The translations under genes and the position numbers were made by a program. Under the pieces are notes generated by a model. It ran no database searches and had not been told where the DNA came from. It worked only from the letters and a program-made list of their open reading frames with translations. A stretch of DNA of 64,000 nt, taken from FEN-1297 sp964498065 (GTDB taxonomy: Bacteria > Bacteroidota > Ignavibacteria > Ignavibacteriales > Ignavibacteriaceae). This document shows, in pieces, positions 45,410 through 55,103 of the stretch. The stretch is taken from contig CAZCFZ010000002.1 of the NCBI GenBank assembly GCA_964498065.1, positions 1 to 64,000 of the forward strand, written 5' to 3'. Within the stretch, counting starts at the first letter, position 1; every line of letters starts with the position of its first letter.

Positions 45410-45853
45410 TTATTTATTCAATTCAAGAGTAGTTACTTCGCTGGCAATTTTCCAGTTACCGTTATTTTTTACAAGTGTAAAGTAACCCGTTTGTTTTAAT
45501 CTTGCATCCGTAATGTTTACTTTAGCAATAGCAGTATTACCATCTATGTCAACAGAATTAATTGCAACATTTCTAACCCAACCGCCTTTTTGTCCGTTTT
45601 TAACCAGATTAATAAATTGATCGGCGCTGTAATGTTCTAAGTTATTTGTAATACTATTTAATGTTATAACAGATCCGTTATTTAATAATGTTTTAGATAA
45701 AGCATCCGCATTGCAGGAATCCACACTTTTCACATAATTTGTAACTGTTTGTTCAATACCTGCTTTATCTTCCTTTAACATATTATTTCCCGCAAAAAGA
45801 GAGACTGAAAATAATAGAACAGATAGCACTGTTAGAATATTAACTTTTTTCAT
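45410..45853 (-). CDS. Exported SnoaL/NTF2-like lumazine-type binding protein
   Basis: A 147-residue protein with a signal peptide (residues 1-22, ending LFAG). The mature part has the NTF2-like pattern: an amphipathic first helix (IEQTVTNYVKSVDSCNADALSK), an HYSADQFINLV segment and the closing strand NNGNWKIASEVTTLEL. It resembles secreted lumazine-binding or DUF4440-type proteins common in this bacterial group, function unknown. AGGTG precedes the ATG. The terminator at 45348 serves it and the convergent efflux operon. Confidence 0.78.
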   Translation of the reverse strand: MKKVNILTVLSVLLFSVSLFAGNNMLKEDKAGIEQTVTNYVKSVDSCNADALSKTLLNNGSVITLNSITNNLEHYSADQFINLVKNGQKGGWVRNVAINSVDIDGNTAIAKVNITDARLKQTGYFTLVKNNGNWKIASEVTTLELNK

Positions 45854-46238
45854 AATTTCACCTATTTTTATTTCGGATTTTACAGTTTTAACATCATACC
45901 TTTTGGGTATTTAGTTTATTTACAAAATTATTTTTTTTTAATCAGTACAAACGGGAAAATATTAGTAACGGATTAATAAATACATAAACGGCGTTATTCT
46001 TACATGAAATTTTACGATTCAGGATAAGCGGTTAAATTCTTTAATAAACTGATTAAAATATAAATATCTATTCCGTTTAGCTTTGAATTTATCAAACTTA
46101 GAATGTATATTAATTCCAAGGAATAAGTTAATTCATTAACACCTTAAACCATCCTGTTTTTTTTACGGCTTAAGATGTATGGTAACTAACCGTCTATTGG
46201 TTAATAAAAATAAAAATCCATACATAGGAGGATAAGCC
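45854..46238. other. Gene-free stretch between divergent genes
   Basis: This 385-base AT-rich spacer lies between the exported NTF2-like gene and the GYD gene. A short pair ATACC/GGTAT around four T residues occurs near 45897-45911 in the leader of the minus-strand gene. Nothing else stands out. Confidence 0.35.
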
Positions 46239-46559
46239 ATGAAAACATTTATATTATTGACTAAACTGTCTCCCGATGTAGCAAGGCAATTACAAAACAG
46301 GGCAAAACTTGGCCGTGCCTGGCTTGAGGAGGTAAAAAAGAAATGCCCTGAAGTAAAATTCATTTCCCATTATGCACTTCTAGGTCCATATGATTTCCTT
46401 GATATTTATGAAGCGCCGGATGAAGAGACCGCAGCTAAAGTTTCAATGATTAGCATGTCAAACGGAGCTTTTAAAGCTGAAAGCTTAACTGCAATACCCT
46501 ATAAGCGTTTTCTTGAATTAACCAAAGAAGTTGAAGAAAAAGTTAAAATTTTAGTTTGA
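46239..46559 (+). CDS. GYD domain protein
   Basis: A 106-residue cytoplasmic protein matching the GYD domain: TFILLTKLSPDVA at the start, ALLGPYDFLDIYEAPD at the signature, where the domain's G-x-YD becomes GPYD, and the later TLTAIPY-like end. The fold is a dimeric alpha/beta barrel similar to monooxygenase-like small proteins; function is unknown. A strong TAGGAGG site lies 8 bases before the ATG. It is probably alone, 144 bases upstream of the YbaK gene. Confidence 0.85.
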   Translation: MKTFILLTKLSPDVARQLQNRAKLGRAWLEEVKKKCPEVKFISHYALLGPYDFLDIYEAPDEETAAKVSMISMSNGAFKAESLTAIPYKRFLELTKEVEEKVKILV

Positions 46560-46703
46560 ATAATTTTTATCCGATACTTACTGTCATATCAATTGGTGCC
46601 GAGATGATAGACTATATTACAATAGTGATTAAAATTTTACCGAATACTTAAGTATATATTCTATAATGAGTTTATTTAATTAAATATTATAAAGGAGGTT
46701 GCC

Positions 46704-47177
46704 ATGCCGATTCAAAAACTAAGAGAGTTTCTGGATAATAACAAAATTAAATATGTTACAATTAAACATTCATCTGCATATACTGCACAGGAAATTGCCG
46801 CATCAGCTCATATACCGGGAAAAGAACTTGCTAAATCGGTTTTAATAAAAATAGGCGGAAGGATGGCGATGGCCGTTTTACCTGCTTCCGATAAAGTTGA
46901 TTTCGATCTTCTAAAGAGTGTTATGAACAGCGACAATGTTAGGCTTGCTTATGAGCAGGAATTTATTGATAAATTCCCGGATTGTGAGGTCGGGGCAATG
47001 CCTCCGTTCGGCAATCTTTACGGTCTCGAAGTATATGTTTCAAAAAGCTTAACTGAAAATGAAGAAATTGCTTTCAATGCATGCTCGCATTCGGAAATAT
47101 TCAAAATGAAATATACAGATTTCGAAAAATTAGTTAAGCCGAAAATATTAGATTTCTCTTTTCAATCGATGCTCTAA
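46704..47177 (+). CDS. YbaK/ProX-type aminoacyl-tRNA deacylase
   Basis: A 157-residue protein of the prolyl-tRNA synthetase editing-domain family, which clears mischarged tRNAs in trans. The expected surroundings of the active lysine are present (PGKELAKSVLIKIGG), with the strand AMAVLPASDKVD and the GAMPPFGNLYGLEVYV loop that shapes the pocket. It most resembles the free-standing group acting on Ala- or Cys-charged tRNA, but which tRNA cannot be told. A very strong AAGGAGG site precedes the ATG. Confidence 0.87.
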   Translation: MPIQKLREFLDNNKIKYVTIKHSSAYTAQEIAASAHIPGKELAKSVLIKIGGRMAMAVLPASDKVDFDLLKSVMNSDNVRLAYEQEFIDKFPDCEVGAMPPFGNLYGLEVYVSKSLTENEEIAFNACSHSEIFKMKYTDFEKLVKPKILDFSFQSML

Positions 47178-47441
47178 ATCTTGATTTAACAATTTGTATA
47201 AGTATTTTTCATTAAAATATTTTATCAAATTATAAGCAGGGAGGGAATTCTACGATCACATTTGACAAATATTATTTTGTCTGAAAATTTTTTTAAACAC
47301 ACCAAAATAAAACTTTATTTTACCGTTCCTCACATTTTTTAAAATAATTTCACTAAAATTTTATATTTTTGCCGTTTACTGAATAAAGATTGCATTTAAC
47401 AAATTCAATATTTTTTACTAACCAAAATTCAGGTGTTCATA

Positions 47442-49484
47442 ATGTTACCAAAAATAGCAAACTGCATCCCATTTATTATAGGATTCATTTTTTTTTCAGG
47501 GATAATTTCAGAATCAATGGGACAAATTAATAAAGAAATCGTCCGTAGTGATATGGATACAACTGTAAGCCCTGCAACTGATTTTTTTGAATATGCCAAC
47601 GGGAACTGGCTGAAAAATACAAAGATACCGGCTGCATATTCAGGCTGGGGCTCTTTCTATATTTTAAATAATAATAACTTAGATAAGTTAAAAGGTATTT
47701 TAGCCGAAGTAGAAAAAAATTCTAATTTAAAAAAAGGCAGCAGCGAACAGCTTGTCGGAGATTTTTATTATACCGGCATGGATTCCGCAAAAATTGAAAA
47801 TGACGGCTACAAACCAATTAAAAAGGATCTTGATGCCGTAAAAGCTATAAAGGATCTAAGTGATTTTTATAAGGAACTTGTAAGAGTTCAATTAGGATAC
47901 TCAAATCCTCTTTTTACATTTGGATCGGGTCCGGATGCTAAAAATAGTAAAATGAACATTGCTCAATTATATCAGAGCGGATTGGGTTTGCCGGATCGTG
48001 ATTATTATTTAAAAACCGATGACAACACTAAATCCATCAGAAAAAATTATGAATCTTTAATTAAAAAATCTTTCATGTTAACTGATGTGGATTCAGTTAA
48101 TGCAAAAAAATATGCTGATGATATAGTTGCCCTTGAAACTAAACTTGCAAAAGCTTCTATGTCACGAACGGAAAGACGGGATCCTAAAAAGACTTATAAT
48201 AAAATGACTATAAAAAAATTAATTTCACTGGCTCCTAATTTTGAATGGGATAATTATTTCAAATTGAACGGAGTATCAAAACTTGGTGATATAAATGTTG
48301 CCCAGCCGGATTTCATTAAAGAGGTAAATAATGTTATAATGAATACTCCGCTGTCAACTTTAAAAGAATATCTTCAATGGAATATTATTAGATCGGCAAG
48401 TCCCTATCTAAGTGATCCATTTGCAGATGCCAACTTTAATTTCTATGGCAAGATGCTTAACGGAATTAAAGAAATGCAACCCCGCTGGAAAAGAGTTTTG
48501 GAAACAATAAACGGAAGTATAGGGATGGAATTGGGGAAATTATTTGTTAAAAAATATTTCCCTCCTTATGCTAAAAAGCGTGCGTTGGATATGGTGCATA
48601 GTTTAATGGCTTCTCTTAAAACAAGAATAGAAAATTTAGAATGGATGAGCCCGGTTACAAAAAAAGAAGCAATAGATAAATTAGCTGCCTTTACGGTTAA
48701 AATCGGCTACCCTGATAAATGGAAAAGCTATAAAGGATTGGATATAAATAGAGAATCTTATTTCGCGAATGTATTGCGTTCTTCAATTTTTAATACTAAA
48801 AAAGAATTAGCAAAAATCGGGAAACCGGTTGATAAAACCGAATGGGGTATGACTCCGCAAACTGTAAATGCATATTATAATCCTCAGAACAACGAGATAG
48901 TATTTCCAGCCGGAATTTTGCAGCCTCCGTTTTTCGATCCTAAAGCTGATGACGCTATTAATTATGGCGGAATAGGATGCGTGATAGGACATGAAATGAC
49001 TCATGGTTTTGATGATGAAGGCAGGCAGTATGATGCATCCGGTAATATGAAAGATTGGTGGACTAAATCGGATGAAGTAAAATTTAATAAAAGAGCCGAA
49101 AGAATTGTAAAACAATTTGATAATTATATTGCCGTAGATACTTTGCATGTCAATGGAAAATTAACCGAAGGAGAAAATATTGCAGACTTAGGCGGAGTAA
49201 ATATTTCCTTTGATGCATTTATGAAAACTAAAGAATATAAAGAGGGAAAGAAAATTGACGGATTTACTCCGGCACAGAGATTTTTCTTGTCATTTGCCAA
49301 TATTTGGAAAATTAAAAACACTCCGGAAAGAATGAGACTTCGAGTTAAAATTGATCCGCATTCGCCGGAACATTACAGGGTAGATGGACCTTTAAGTAAT
49401 ACTCCGGCATTTTGGAAAGCATTTGATGTAAAACCTGGCGATCCAATGAGAATGCCTAAAGATAAATTAGTTAAGATTTGGTAA
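47442..49484 (+). CDS. M13-family zinc metallopeptidase (neprilysin/PepO type)
   Basis: A 680-residue exported peptidase from ATG 47442. A signal peptide at about residues 1-28 ends SMGQ. The N-terminal M13 domain begins with MDTTVSPATDFFEYANGNWL, a family hallmark. The zinc site is H517EMTH521, with E578 in ENIADLGG as third ligand; NAYYNPQNNEIVFPAG upstream is the substrate-binding NAYY motif. It should cut oligopeptides in the periplasm. An in-frame GTG at 47433 exists, but CAGG 8 bases before the ATG fits better. It is a single gene with its own terminator. Confidence 0.93.
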   Translation: MLPKIANCIPFIIGFIFFSGIISESMGQINKEIVRSDMDTTVSPATDFFEYANGNWLKNTKIPAAYSGWGSFYILNNNNLDKLKGILAEVEKNSNLKKGSSEQLVGDFYYTGMDSAKIENDGYKPIKKDLDAVKAIKDLSDFYKELVRVQLGYSNPLFTFGSGPDAKNSKMNIAQLYQSGLGLPDRDYYLKTDDNTKSIRKNYESLIKKSFMLTDVDSVNAKKYADDIVALETKLAKASMSRTERRDPKKTYNKMTIKKLISLAPNFEWDNYFKLNGVSKLGDINVAQPDFIKEVNNVIMNTPLSTLKEYLQWNIIRSASPYLSDPFADANFNFYGKMLNGIKEMQPRWKRVLETINGSIGMELGKLFVKKYFPPYAKKRALDMVHSLMASLKTRIENLEWMSPVTKKEAIDKLAAFTVKIGYPDKWKSYKGLDINRESYFANVLRSSIFNTKKELAKIGKPVDKTEWGMTPQTVNAYYNPQNNEIVFPAGILQPPFFDPKADDAINYGGIGCVIGHEMTHGFDDEGRQYDASGNMKDWWTKSDEVKFNKRAERIVKQFDNYIAVDTLHVNGKLTEGENIADLGGVNISFDAFMKTKEYKEGKKIDGFTPAQRFFLSFANIWKIKNTPERMRLRVKIDPHSPEHYRVDGPLSNTPAFWKAFDVKPGDPMRMPKDKLVKIW

Positions 49485-49495
49485 AATTCAGTAAT

Positions 49496-49546
49496 AAACA
49501 GAAAGTGGAGAAAATAAGAAAATTTTCTTTACTTTCTGTTTTTAAT
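49496..49546 (+). terminator. Terminator after the M13 peptidase
   Basis: AAACAGAAAGT at 49496-49506 is the exact complement of ACTTTCTGTTT at 49531-49541, followed by more T residues. An inner GAAAAT/ATTTTC pair extends the hairpin. It begins 12 bases after the stop codon. Confidence 0.85.
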
Positions 49547-50110
49547 TTAAATTCAAATAAAAAACTTCAATTTAACTTTTTTACTGTTTCAACTAATCAT
49601 CTCTATCTCAAAATCAAGAACTAGATACCTTAATACTTCCCATTAAAAAGAAAATTATATTAAGAAATAATTAAAAGCACAACATTTAATGTTGGAACAA
49701 TTATTGCTAATCATGCGCCAAAATAAATGTTATTTTGAAGATTCATTAGGATAAATCTTATAAATTACTGAAGATATTACTAATTCGCCTTAAGCATTTG
49801 TTATAGAGAATTGGACTCATAATTTGCATAAAATTAAATTTATAAAAAACAAATTCATATGAAAAGGAATTAAATACAACTATTGCATAAGGGGAATTAG
49901 AAATAAATACTTTTCAATATCAGCGAAAATTAGTTTTACCTTCCCAAAATTTTACATAATTAAAAATTTTTCATCCTGGTGATAAAGACAACGACATTTT
50001 TTTTAATATTTTGGTAACCTTAAATATTAACTCAATTAAATTATTATTTGAGAAAAATATAGGATACAGATATAATCAATTTTTACAATAATTTTACGGG
50101 AGGTTTAATA
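49547..50110. other. Gene-free stretch upstream of the cytochrome cluster
   Basis: About 564 AT-rich bases precede the cytochrome-porin gene. There is no plausible gene and no clear hairpin. A long leader or several promoters are possible, since this is the only upstream region for the respiratory cluster. Confidence 0.4.
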
Positions 50111-51457
50111 ATGTCCGCTAAAGTCAATAACCTTAAAGTTATTTCGATTTTATTGGGGATTTTCTTATTGTCTTTCACAAGTATTTCTTATTCCATACCA
50201 AGTTTTGCGCGTCAAACAAATCTGCCTTGCAGTGCGTGTCATTATGTTTTTCCAGAACTGACACCTTTTGGAAGGCTTTTCAAATTAAACGGATACACAA
50301 TGACCGGTATAGCAACAATTCAATCAACATACAAAGAAGAAACTACTAACTTAAAATTATTATCGATGCTGCCAATTTCTGCTATGATTCAAGGTTCACA
50401 TAATAGAATAGCTAAAACTATCCCCGGAACATCAAATGATGTGACAGAATTTCCGCAACAATTTAGTCTTTTTATTGCCGGTGCTATTTCACCGAATTTC
50501 GGATCCTTTATACAGGTTACCTATGATGATCAATCAGGAAGTTTTGGATTAGATAATACTGATTTAAGATTTGCCGATCATACCACATTATTTTCTAACG
50601 ACCTGCTCTATGGCGTAACTCTAAACAATAATCCAACCGTACAGGATGTTTGGAATACTACTCCTGCATGGGGATTTCCTTATGCTTCATCGGGTGTTGC
50701 TCCTACCCCAGGTGCTGCTCCAATTATTGACAATTTAGGAGGTTTTGTTTCCGGACTTGGTGCTTATGCACTGTATAATAATTTAATTTACGGCGAATTT
50801 AGTCTCTACCACGTTACCAAACAAGGAGGCCCGATACCTGAAACTACTGCAGACCAATCGATGACACTGGCAGGTTATTCACCTTATTGGCGAGTTGCCC
50901 TGCAAAAGCAATGGGATAGTGACTACCTTGAAGTTGGAACTTTCGGTATAGCCTCTAAAATTTATCCTACGGGTATCAGTGATATCAATACCGATAAATA
51001 CACAGATATCGGTTTTGATGCACAGTACGAAAAGACATTGAGTAATGGAACAATAATAGCACACTCAAGTTACATTACTGAAAAACAAAATCTTGATGAA
51101 ACTTATAACGTATTGAAAAATTCAGCCAATCCGTCTTTAAACCTCAATTCATTTAAGATTGACGCAAGTTATAATTTCCCGGTTGGCGTTGCATTTTCAC
51201 TCGGCTATTTCGCGACAAGCGGAGATAAAGATGCTATCATCTATAGTGCTGATCCCGTCGACGGGTATAGAACTGCGTCGCCAAACAGCAACGGTTTAAT
51301 TGCACAAGTAACTTATCTACCCTGGTTAAATACTCAGTTTTCCGTTCAATATGTAGCATACAGTAAGTTTAACGGGGCCAGTTCCAATTATGACGGTTCG
51401 GGAAGAAATGCATCCGATAATAATACATTATATGTTCTCGGATGGGTTGTTTTCTAA
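50111..51457 (+). CDS. One-heme outer-membrane beta-barrel cytochrome (Cyc2-like)
   Basis: A 448-residue protein. A signal peptide (about residues 8-28) is followed at once by PSFARQTNLPCSACH with heme motif C40-x-x-C43-H44 and then FPELTPFGRLFKLNGYT. From about residue 75 to the end the sequence alternates polar and aromatic residues like an outer-membrane beta-barrel and closes with WVVF, ending in the phenylalanine usual for such barrels. One N-terminal heme plus a porin is the layout of Cyc2 iron oxidases, and the heme surroundings resemble theirs. The same start also occurs in related barrels of unknown role. A strong GGGAGG site precedes the ATG. Downstream lie c-type cytochromes and a bc complex. 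Confidence 0.75.
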   Translation: MSAKVNNLKVISILLGIFLLSFTSISYSIPSFARQTNLPCSACHYVFPELTPFGRLFKLNGYTMTGIATIQSTYKEETTNLKLLSMLPISAMIQGSHNRIAKTIPGTSNDVTEFPQQFSLFIAGAISPNFGSFIQVTYDDQSGSFGLDNTDLRFADHTTLFSNDLLYGVTLNNNPTVQDVWNTTPAWGFPYASSGVAPTPGAAPIIDNLGGFVSGLGAYALYNNLIYGEFSLYHVTKQGGPIPETTADQSMTLAGYSPYWRVALQKQWDSDYLEVGTFGIASKIYPTGISDINTDKYTDIGFDAQYEKTLSNGTIIAHSSYITEKQNLDETYNVLKNSANPSLNLNSFKIDASYNFPVGVAFSLGYFATSGDKDAIIYSADPVDGYRTASPNSNGLIAQVTYLPWLNTQFSVQYVAYSKFNGASSNYDGSGRNASDNNTLYVLGWVVF

Positions 51458-51497
51458 TTCAATATTTTAATATGATTTAATATTTTTAGGAGAAAAA

Positions 51498-52010
51498 ATG
51501 AAAATACTAATTGGTTTGGTTGCTTTAATAGTCTTAGTATTTTTTAGCTATAATACTAATGAAGCAGTCCAAGTTAATAGCTCAAAATATATAACTTCTT
51601 CAGGCTTGAATGCGGTGAAGGATTCAACTAAGACGGTGAAAAAAGCCAAAACCGTAGAAAAAGCTAAGATTGAAAAAGTGAATATTGGTATCGGGCCAAT
51701 AAAAGAACTGAAGCTTGGTCCGATAAATGAAAAATTAGTAAAAGAAGGAAAGAATATTTTTAATTCAAAATGTTTTGCATGTCATCGATTGGATTCCAAA
51801 TTAGTCGGACCTGCATTAAATCCAATTGTTAAAAAAACTTCACCTATATACTTAATGAATTACTTGCTAAACACTACGGAAATGCAGAAGAAAGAACCGG
51901 AACTAAAAAAATTGATCAAAGAATCCAACGGAGTTGTAATGCCGGATCAAAATTTATCTAAAAAACAAGCTAGGGCAGTAGTTGAATTTTTAAGATCAAA
52001 TGTAAAATAG
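51498..52010 (+). CDS. Membrane-anchored class I c-type cytochrome
   Basis: A 170-residue protein with one N-terminal membrane segment (residues about 3-17), a Lys-rich linker (about 40-62), then GIGPIKELKLGPI and a cytochrome c domain with C92-x-x-C95-H96 (CFACHRLDSKLVGP) and likely axial M148 (VVMPDQNLS). It should carry electrons at the periplasmic face, for instance between the bc complex and an acceptor. It is a close relative of the lipoprotein at 55104; the two bracket the Rieske and cytochrome b genes. TTAGGAG precedes the ATG, 40 bases after the barrel cytochrome. Confidence 0.9.
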   Translation: MKILIGLVALIVLVFFSYNTNEAVQVNSSKYITSSGLNAVKDSTKTVKKAKTVEKAKIEKVNIGIGPIKELKLGPINEKLVKEGKNIFNSKCFACHRLDSKLVGPALNPIVKKTSPIYLMNYLLNTTEMQKKEPELKKLIKESNGVVMPDQNLSKKQARAVVEFLRSNVK

Positions 52011-52029
52011 TATTAATTAGTATTTAATT

Positions 52030-52062
52030 TCGGATTGACCGGCTAATGGTCAATCCGATTTA
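52030..52062 (+). terminator. Hairpin after the anchored cytochrome c, terminator-like
   Basis: TCGGATTGACC at 52030-52040 and GGTCAATCCGA at 52048-52058 form a perfect 11-base stem around a 7-base loop. The following T tract is short and broken. It lies 20 bases after the stop codon and likely ends or limits transcription before the Rieske gene. Confidence 0.7.
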
Positions 52063-52305
52063 TTAAAATATTTTCTTTAAAAGTCTTTTATTATAGATAG
52101 CTAAGATAATTTTAAGTATTAAACTGATAATATTGGGACGAAACCTTTATAAACTACCTCATTAGAAATTATTATCCCGGGAAATACAATTAAAAAGTTT
52201 AGATGTAAAATTATATTCTATAATAAAAGTAAACTGGATGTATAGGGTGATAGTTTTATTTTTATCAAAGATTAGGACTTAACTTCTTGATAGTAAGGAA
52301 ATAAA

Positions 52306-52833
52306 ATGAACGCTGGAAATGATAAAACGAATGAAAATATAACAAGACGTAAATTCTTTAAGATTGCGAGCGGCTTGTTTTCAGGATTTATTGCCGTCAC
52401 GCTGGGAATTCCGATGATAGAATCTTTAGTTGGAACAATAAGCAAAAAAAAGAATAAAGTTTATTCCAAAATTGCACCGATAAATTCCATACAAGTTGAG
52501 AAACCGGTCAACTTACCTTTTGTTATGACGGTTGAAGATGCATTTATAAAAAATGTTCAGCCTGAAAATGTTTGGGCCGTTAAAAATTCCGATTCAAAAA
52601 CTACTGTTTATTCTCCGATATGTCCCCATTTAGGTTGCAGGTACCAATGGCACGAAAACCAAAAGTTATTTATATGTCCATGCCATCATAGTGTTTTTAA
52701 TATAGACGGGAAAGTTGTTTCCGGTCCTGCTCCAAGGCCTTTAGATACATTGCCGGCAAAAATTAAAAACAACTATCTATATGCGCTATGGGAAAGATTT
52801 AAACCCGGTATTCCGCAAAAAGAAATTATATAG
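52306..52833 (+). CDS. Rieske iron-sulfur protein of a bc-type complex
   Basis: A 175-residue protein. A twin-arginine-like ITRRKFFKIASG start precedes one membrane anchor (about residues 18-42), as usual for Rieske subunits exported by Tat. The [2Fe-2S] site is complete: C106-x-H108 and C124-x-x-H127, with C111 and C126 placed to form the stabilising disulfide. It moves electrons from quinol to the c-type heme. The gene is 9 bases from the cytochrome b gene. AAGGA lies before the ATG. Confidence 0.94.
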   Translation: MNAGNDKTNENITRRKFFKIASGLFSGFIAVTLGIPMIESLVGTISKKKNKVYSKIAPINSIQVEKPVNLPFVMTVEDAFIKNVQPENVWAVKNSDSKTTVYSPICPHLGCRYQWHENQKLFICPCHHSVFNIDGKVVSGPAPRPLDTLPAKIKNNYLYALWERFKPGIPQKEII

Positions 52834-52842
52834 GGAAAAAGT

Positions 52843-54816
52843 ATGGCATCAAAAATATGGAAATGGATTAATGACAGAATGCCTGTCGCCAAGATTTTAC
52901 AATTAGGTCTGGATGAAGAAATACCGGGAGGTGCAAGTTTTTTCTTTACACTTGGAAGTGCAACCCTATTTATTTTTATACTTCAAATAGTAACAGGAAT
53001 TTGGCAGTTATTTTATTATGTTCCGACCGTAGATCACGCATATGATAGCTTAAATTATTTACGCTTGTTCGTACCATACGGTTGGCTAATTCATGGACTT
53101 CATTACTGGGGTGCAAGTGCTATGATAGTTCTGGTCGGGCTTCATATGCTTAGAGTATTCATATGGGGAGCTTATAAAAAACCCCGGGAGATGACTTGGC
53201 TGATTGGTATTGTTCTTCTTTTGTTAACCATAGGGCTCAGTTTTACAGGCGCTGCCCTTCCCTGGGATGAACGCGGCTACTGGGCGGCGGAAGTGGGCAC
53301 CAGTATTGCAGGAACCGTTCCTTTTATAGGAAGCGGATTGAAATATTTATTAGTCGGCGGTAAGATGATGGGGCAGCTAACTCTATCTCGATTTTTTATC
53401 CTGCATACGGCAATAATCCCCGGTTTGGCAATAATAATGATTTCCGCACATTTAATTGCATTCAGAAAATTTGGAAGTGTCGGTCCCTGGTCGGAAGAGA
53501 AAAGGAAAATAAAAGGTAACTTTTGGCCTGATCAGGTTAGCCGTGATGTTCTAGTAGCTGTATTGCTTTTTTTATTACTTCTCACACTTTCAGCATTTAG
53601 TGCACCGCCATTTACAGGCCCGGCAGATCCGCTTGATACAACTTTTACCCCAAAGCCGGAATGGAACTTTTTATTTTTATACCAGGCATTAAAATTTTTC
53701 CCGGGAGTTTTAGAAGTAATAGGTACTGTAGGAATTCCGACTTTAGTGATTATCATATTTGTCTCTTTGCCCTTCTTTGACCGGAAGGGTGAAAGAAATC
53801 CGCTAAAACGTCCCGCAATGATGATTGGCGGATTTATTTTTGTAGTGTTACTGCTTACGCTTACAATTACCGGCTATAATAGTAAAATAAAAACCATTAA
53901 TAAATCCGCTCCAAAAAAAATAGCAGCGAAGACATTTAAATTATCATCCTCTGCACTTGCAGGACAAAAATTATTTGAAAAATATGGTTGTGTTGCCTGC
54001 CATACAATGAGCGGGAAAGGCGGAAAAATCGGACCTGATCTGACAAATGAATATCAAAGAGGTCGAACAAAAGATTGGATTATTACACAGCTTACAAATT
54101 CAAAAAAACATTTTCCGAAATCTATTATGCCTGCCTTTTCAATGTTCAACACGCAGCAGTTAAATAATTTAGCCGATTACTTACTGAGTCCTCATCCTGC
54201 AGGCGGCCAAAAATCCAATAGTTCGGGTAACGTAAGTACATCAACTAATAATGAAAGCAATTTAACCAGCGAATCAAGCGCAGAAACGAACACATCTGAT
54301 TCTTCAAAATCTAATACATCAAATTCAAGCAATAAATTCGAAACTCCTGGTCTGGCTGCAACTATGATTGGTAACGTTGCACATGGTTCTTTATTATTTA
54401 ATCAGGATTGTGAATCTTGCCATGGTTCCAACGGAACAGGCGGTATTCCGAATCCCGGTTCTTCTGCAGGTAAGGTACCTGCACTTAATCCAATCAGCAA
54501 AAATTTATTCAGTAAAAACCCGCAAATTTTTGCCGATAATATAGATAAATTTATCCAGCACGGTGCAACACCGCCAGGCGCAAATCCGGCTTTACATATG
54601 TTTGATTATGGCGATTCATATACCTTAACTCAGCAGCAGATTGCAAACATAGAAGCATATATATTGAATTTGAATGGAGTTAATCGTGCACAAATCGAAG
54701 TTACATCTTTTTCACCCAAACAATATTTTATAATTATTATTATTGTGTTTGCAGCGCTTTGCATTGGTTTGATTGCAGGTATTAATATTAAAAATAAAAA
54801 AATGAATAATACTTAG
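52843..54816 (+). CDS. Cytochrome b fused to two c-type heme domains
   Basis: A 657-residue inner-membrane protein. Residues about 1-350 are a full-length cytochrome b with four-helix heme ligands H87, H101, H188 and H203; the 14 and 15 residue spacings match cytochrome b6 more than mitochondrial b. The Qo motif is PEWN at 272-275. Two c-type domains follow: C383-x-x-C386-H387 with likely M429, and, after a Ser/Asn-rich linker (about 455-500), C523-x-x-C526-H527 with likely M586. A last membrane segment lies near 627-648. With the Rieske protein it forms a quinol:cytochrome c oxidoreductase in which the fused domains replace cytochrome c1. Confidence 0.93.
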   Translation: MASKIWKWINDRMPVAKILQLGLDEEIPGGASFFFTLGSATLFIFILQIVTGIWQLFYYVPTVDHAYDSLNYLRLFVPYGWLIHGLHYWGASAMIVLVGLHMLRVFIWGAYKKPREMTWLIGIVLLLLTIGLSFTGAALPWDERGYWAAEVGTSIAGTVPFIGSGLKYLLVGGKMMGQLTLSRFFILHTAIIPGLAIIMISAHLIAFRKFGSVGPWSEEKRKIKGNFWPDQVSRDVLVAVLLFLLLLTLSAFSAPPFTGPADPLDTTFTPKPEWNFLFLYQALKFFPGVLEVIGTVGIPTLVIIIFVSLPFFDRKGERNPLKRPAMMIGGFIFVVLLLTLTITGYNSKIKTINKSAPKKIAAKTFKLSSSALAGQKLFEKYGCVACHTMSGKGGKIGPDLTNEYQRGRTKDWIITQLTNSKKHFPKSIMPAFSMFNTQQLNNLADYLLSPHPAGGQKSNSSGNVSTSTNNESNLTSESSAETNTSDSSKSNTSNSSNKFETPGLAATMIGNVAHGSLLFNQDCESCHGSNGTGGIPNPGSSAGKVPALNPISKNLFSKNPQIFADNIDKFIQHGATPPGANPALHMFDYGDSYTLTQQQIANIEAYILNLNGVNRAQIEVTSFSPKQYFIIIIIVFAALCIGLIAGINIKNKKMNNT

Positions 54817-55103
54817 CTCCTTTGTGAAATAAAGGTGTATTGAAAAATATTATTAAAACTAAGCTCATTGAATAATTTATAAGTTTATTCCTACCGGTTA
54901 TTTTTAAAATGCAGTTTAAAAATAGACAGGTAATGAGTAATCTCACATGATTTTTAATTGCTTTTTATTTTCTTGCCTTGATAAATATAAATTATAATAT
55001 TGAGCCTTTAAATATCATTACTATTTTCTAAATACTAATAAAATTTAGAGACTAAATTCTTGTTGATGTAAATTATCGTCTTGAATAATCATAGGAGAAC
55101 TTA

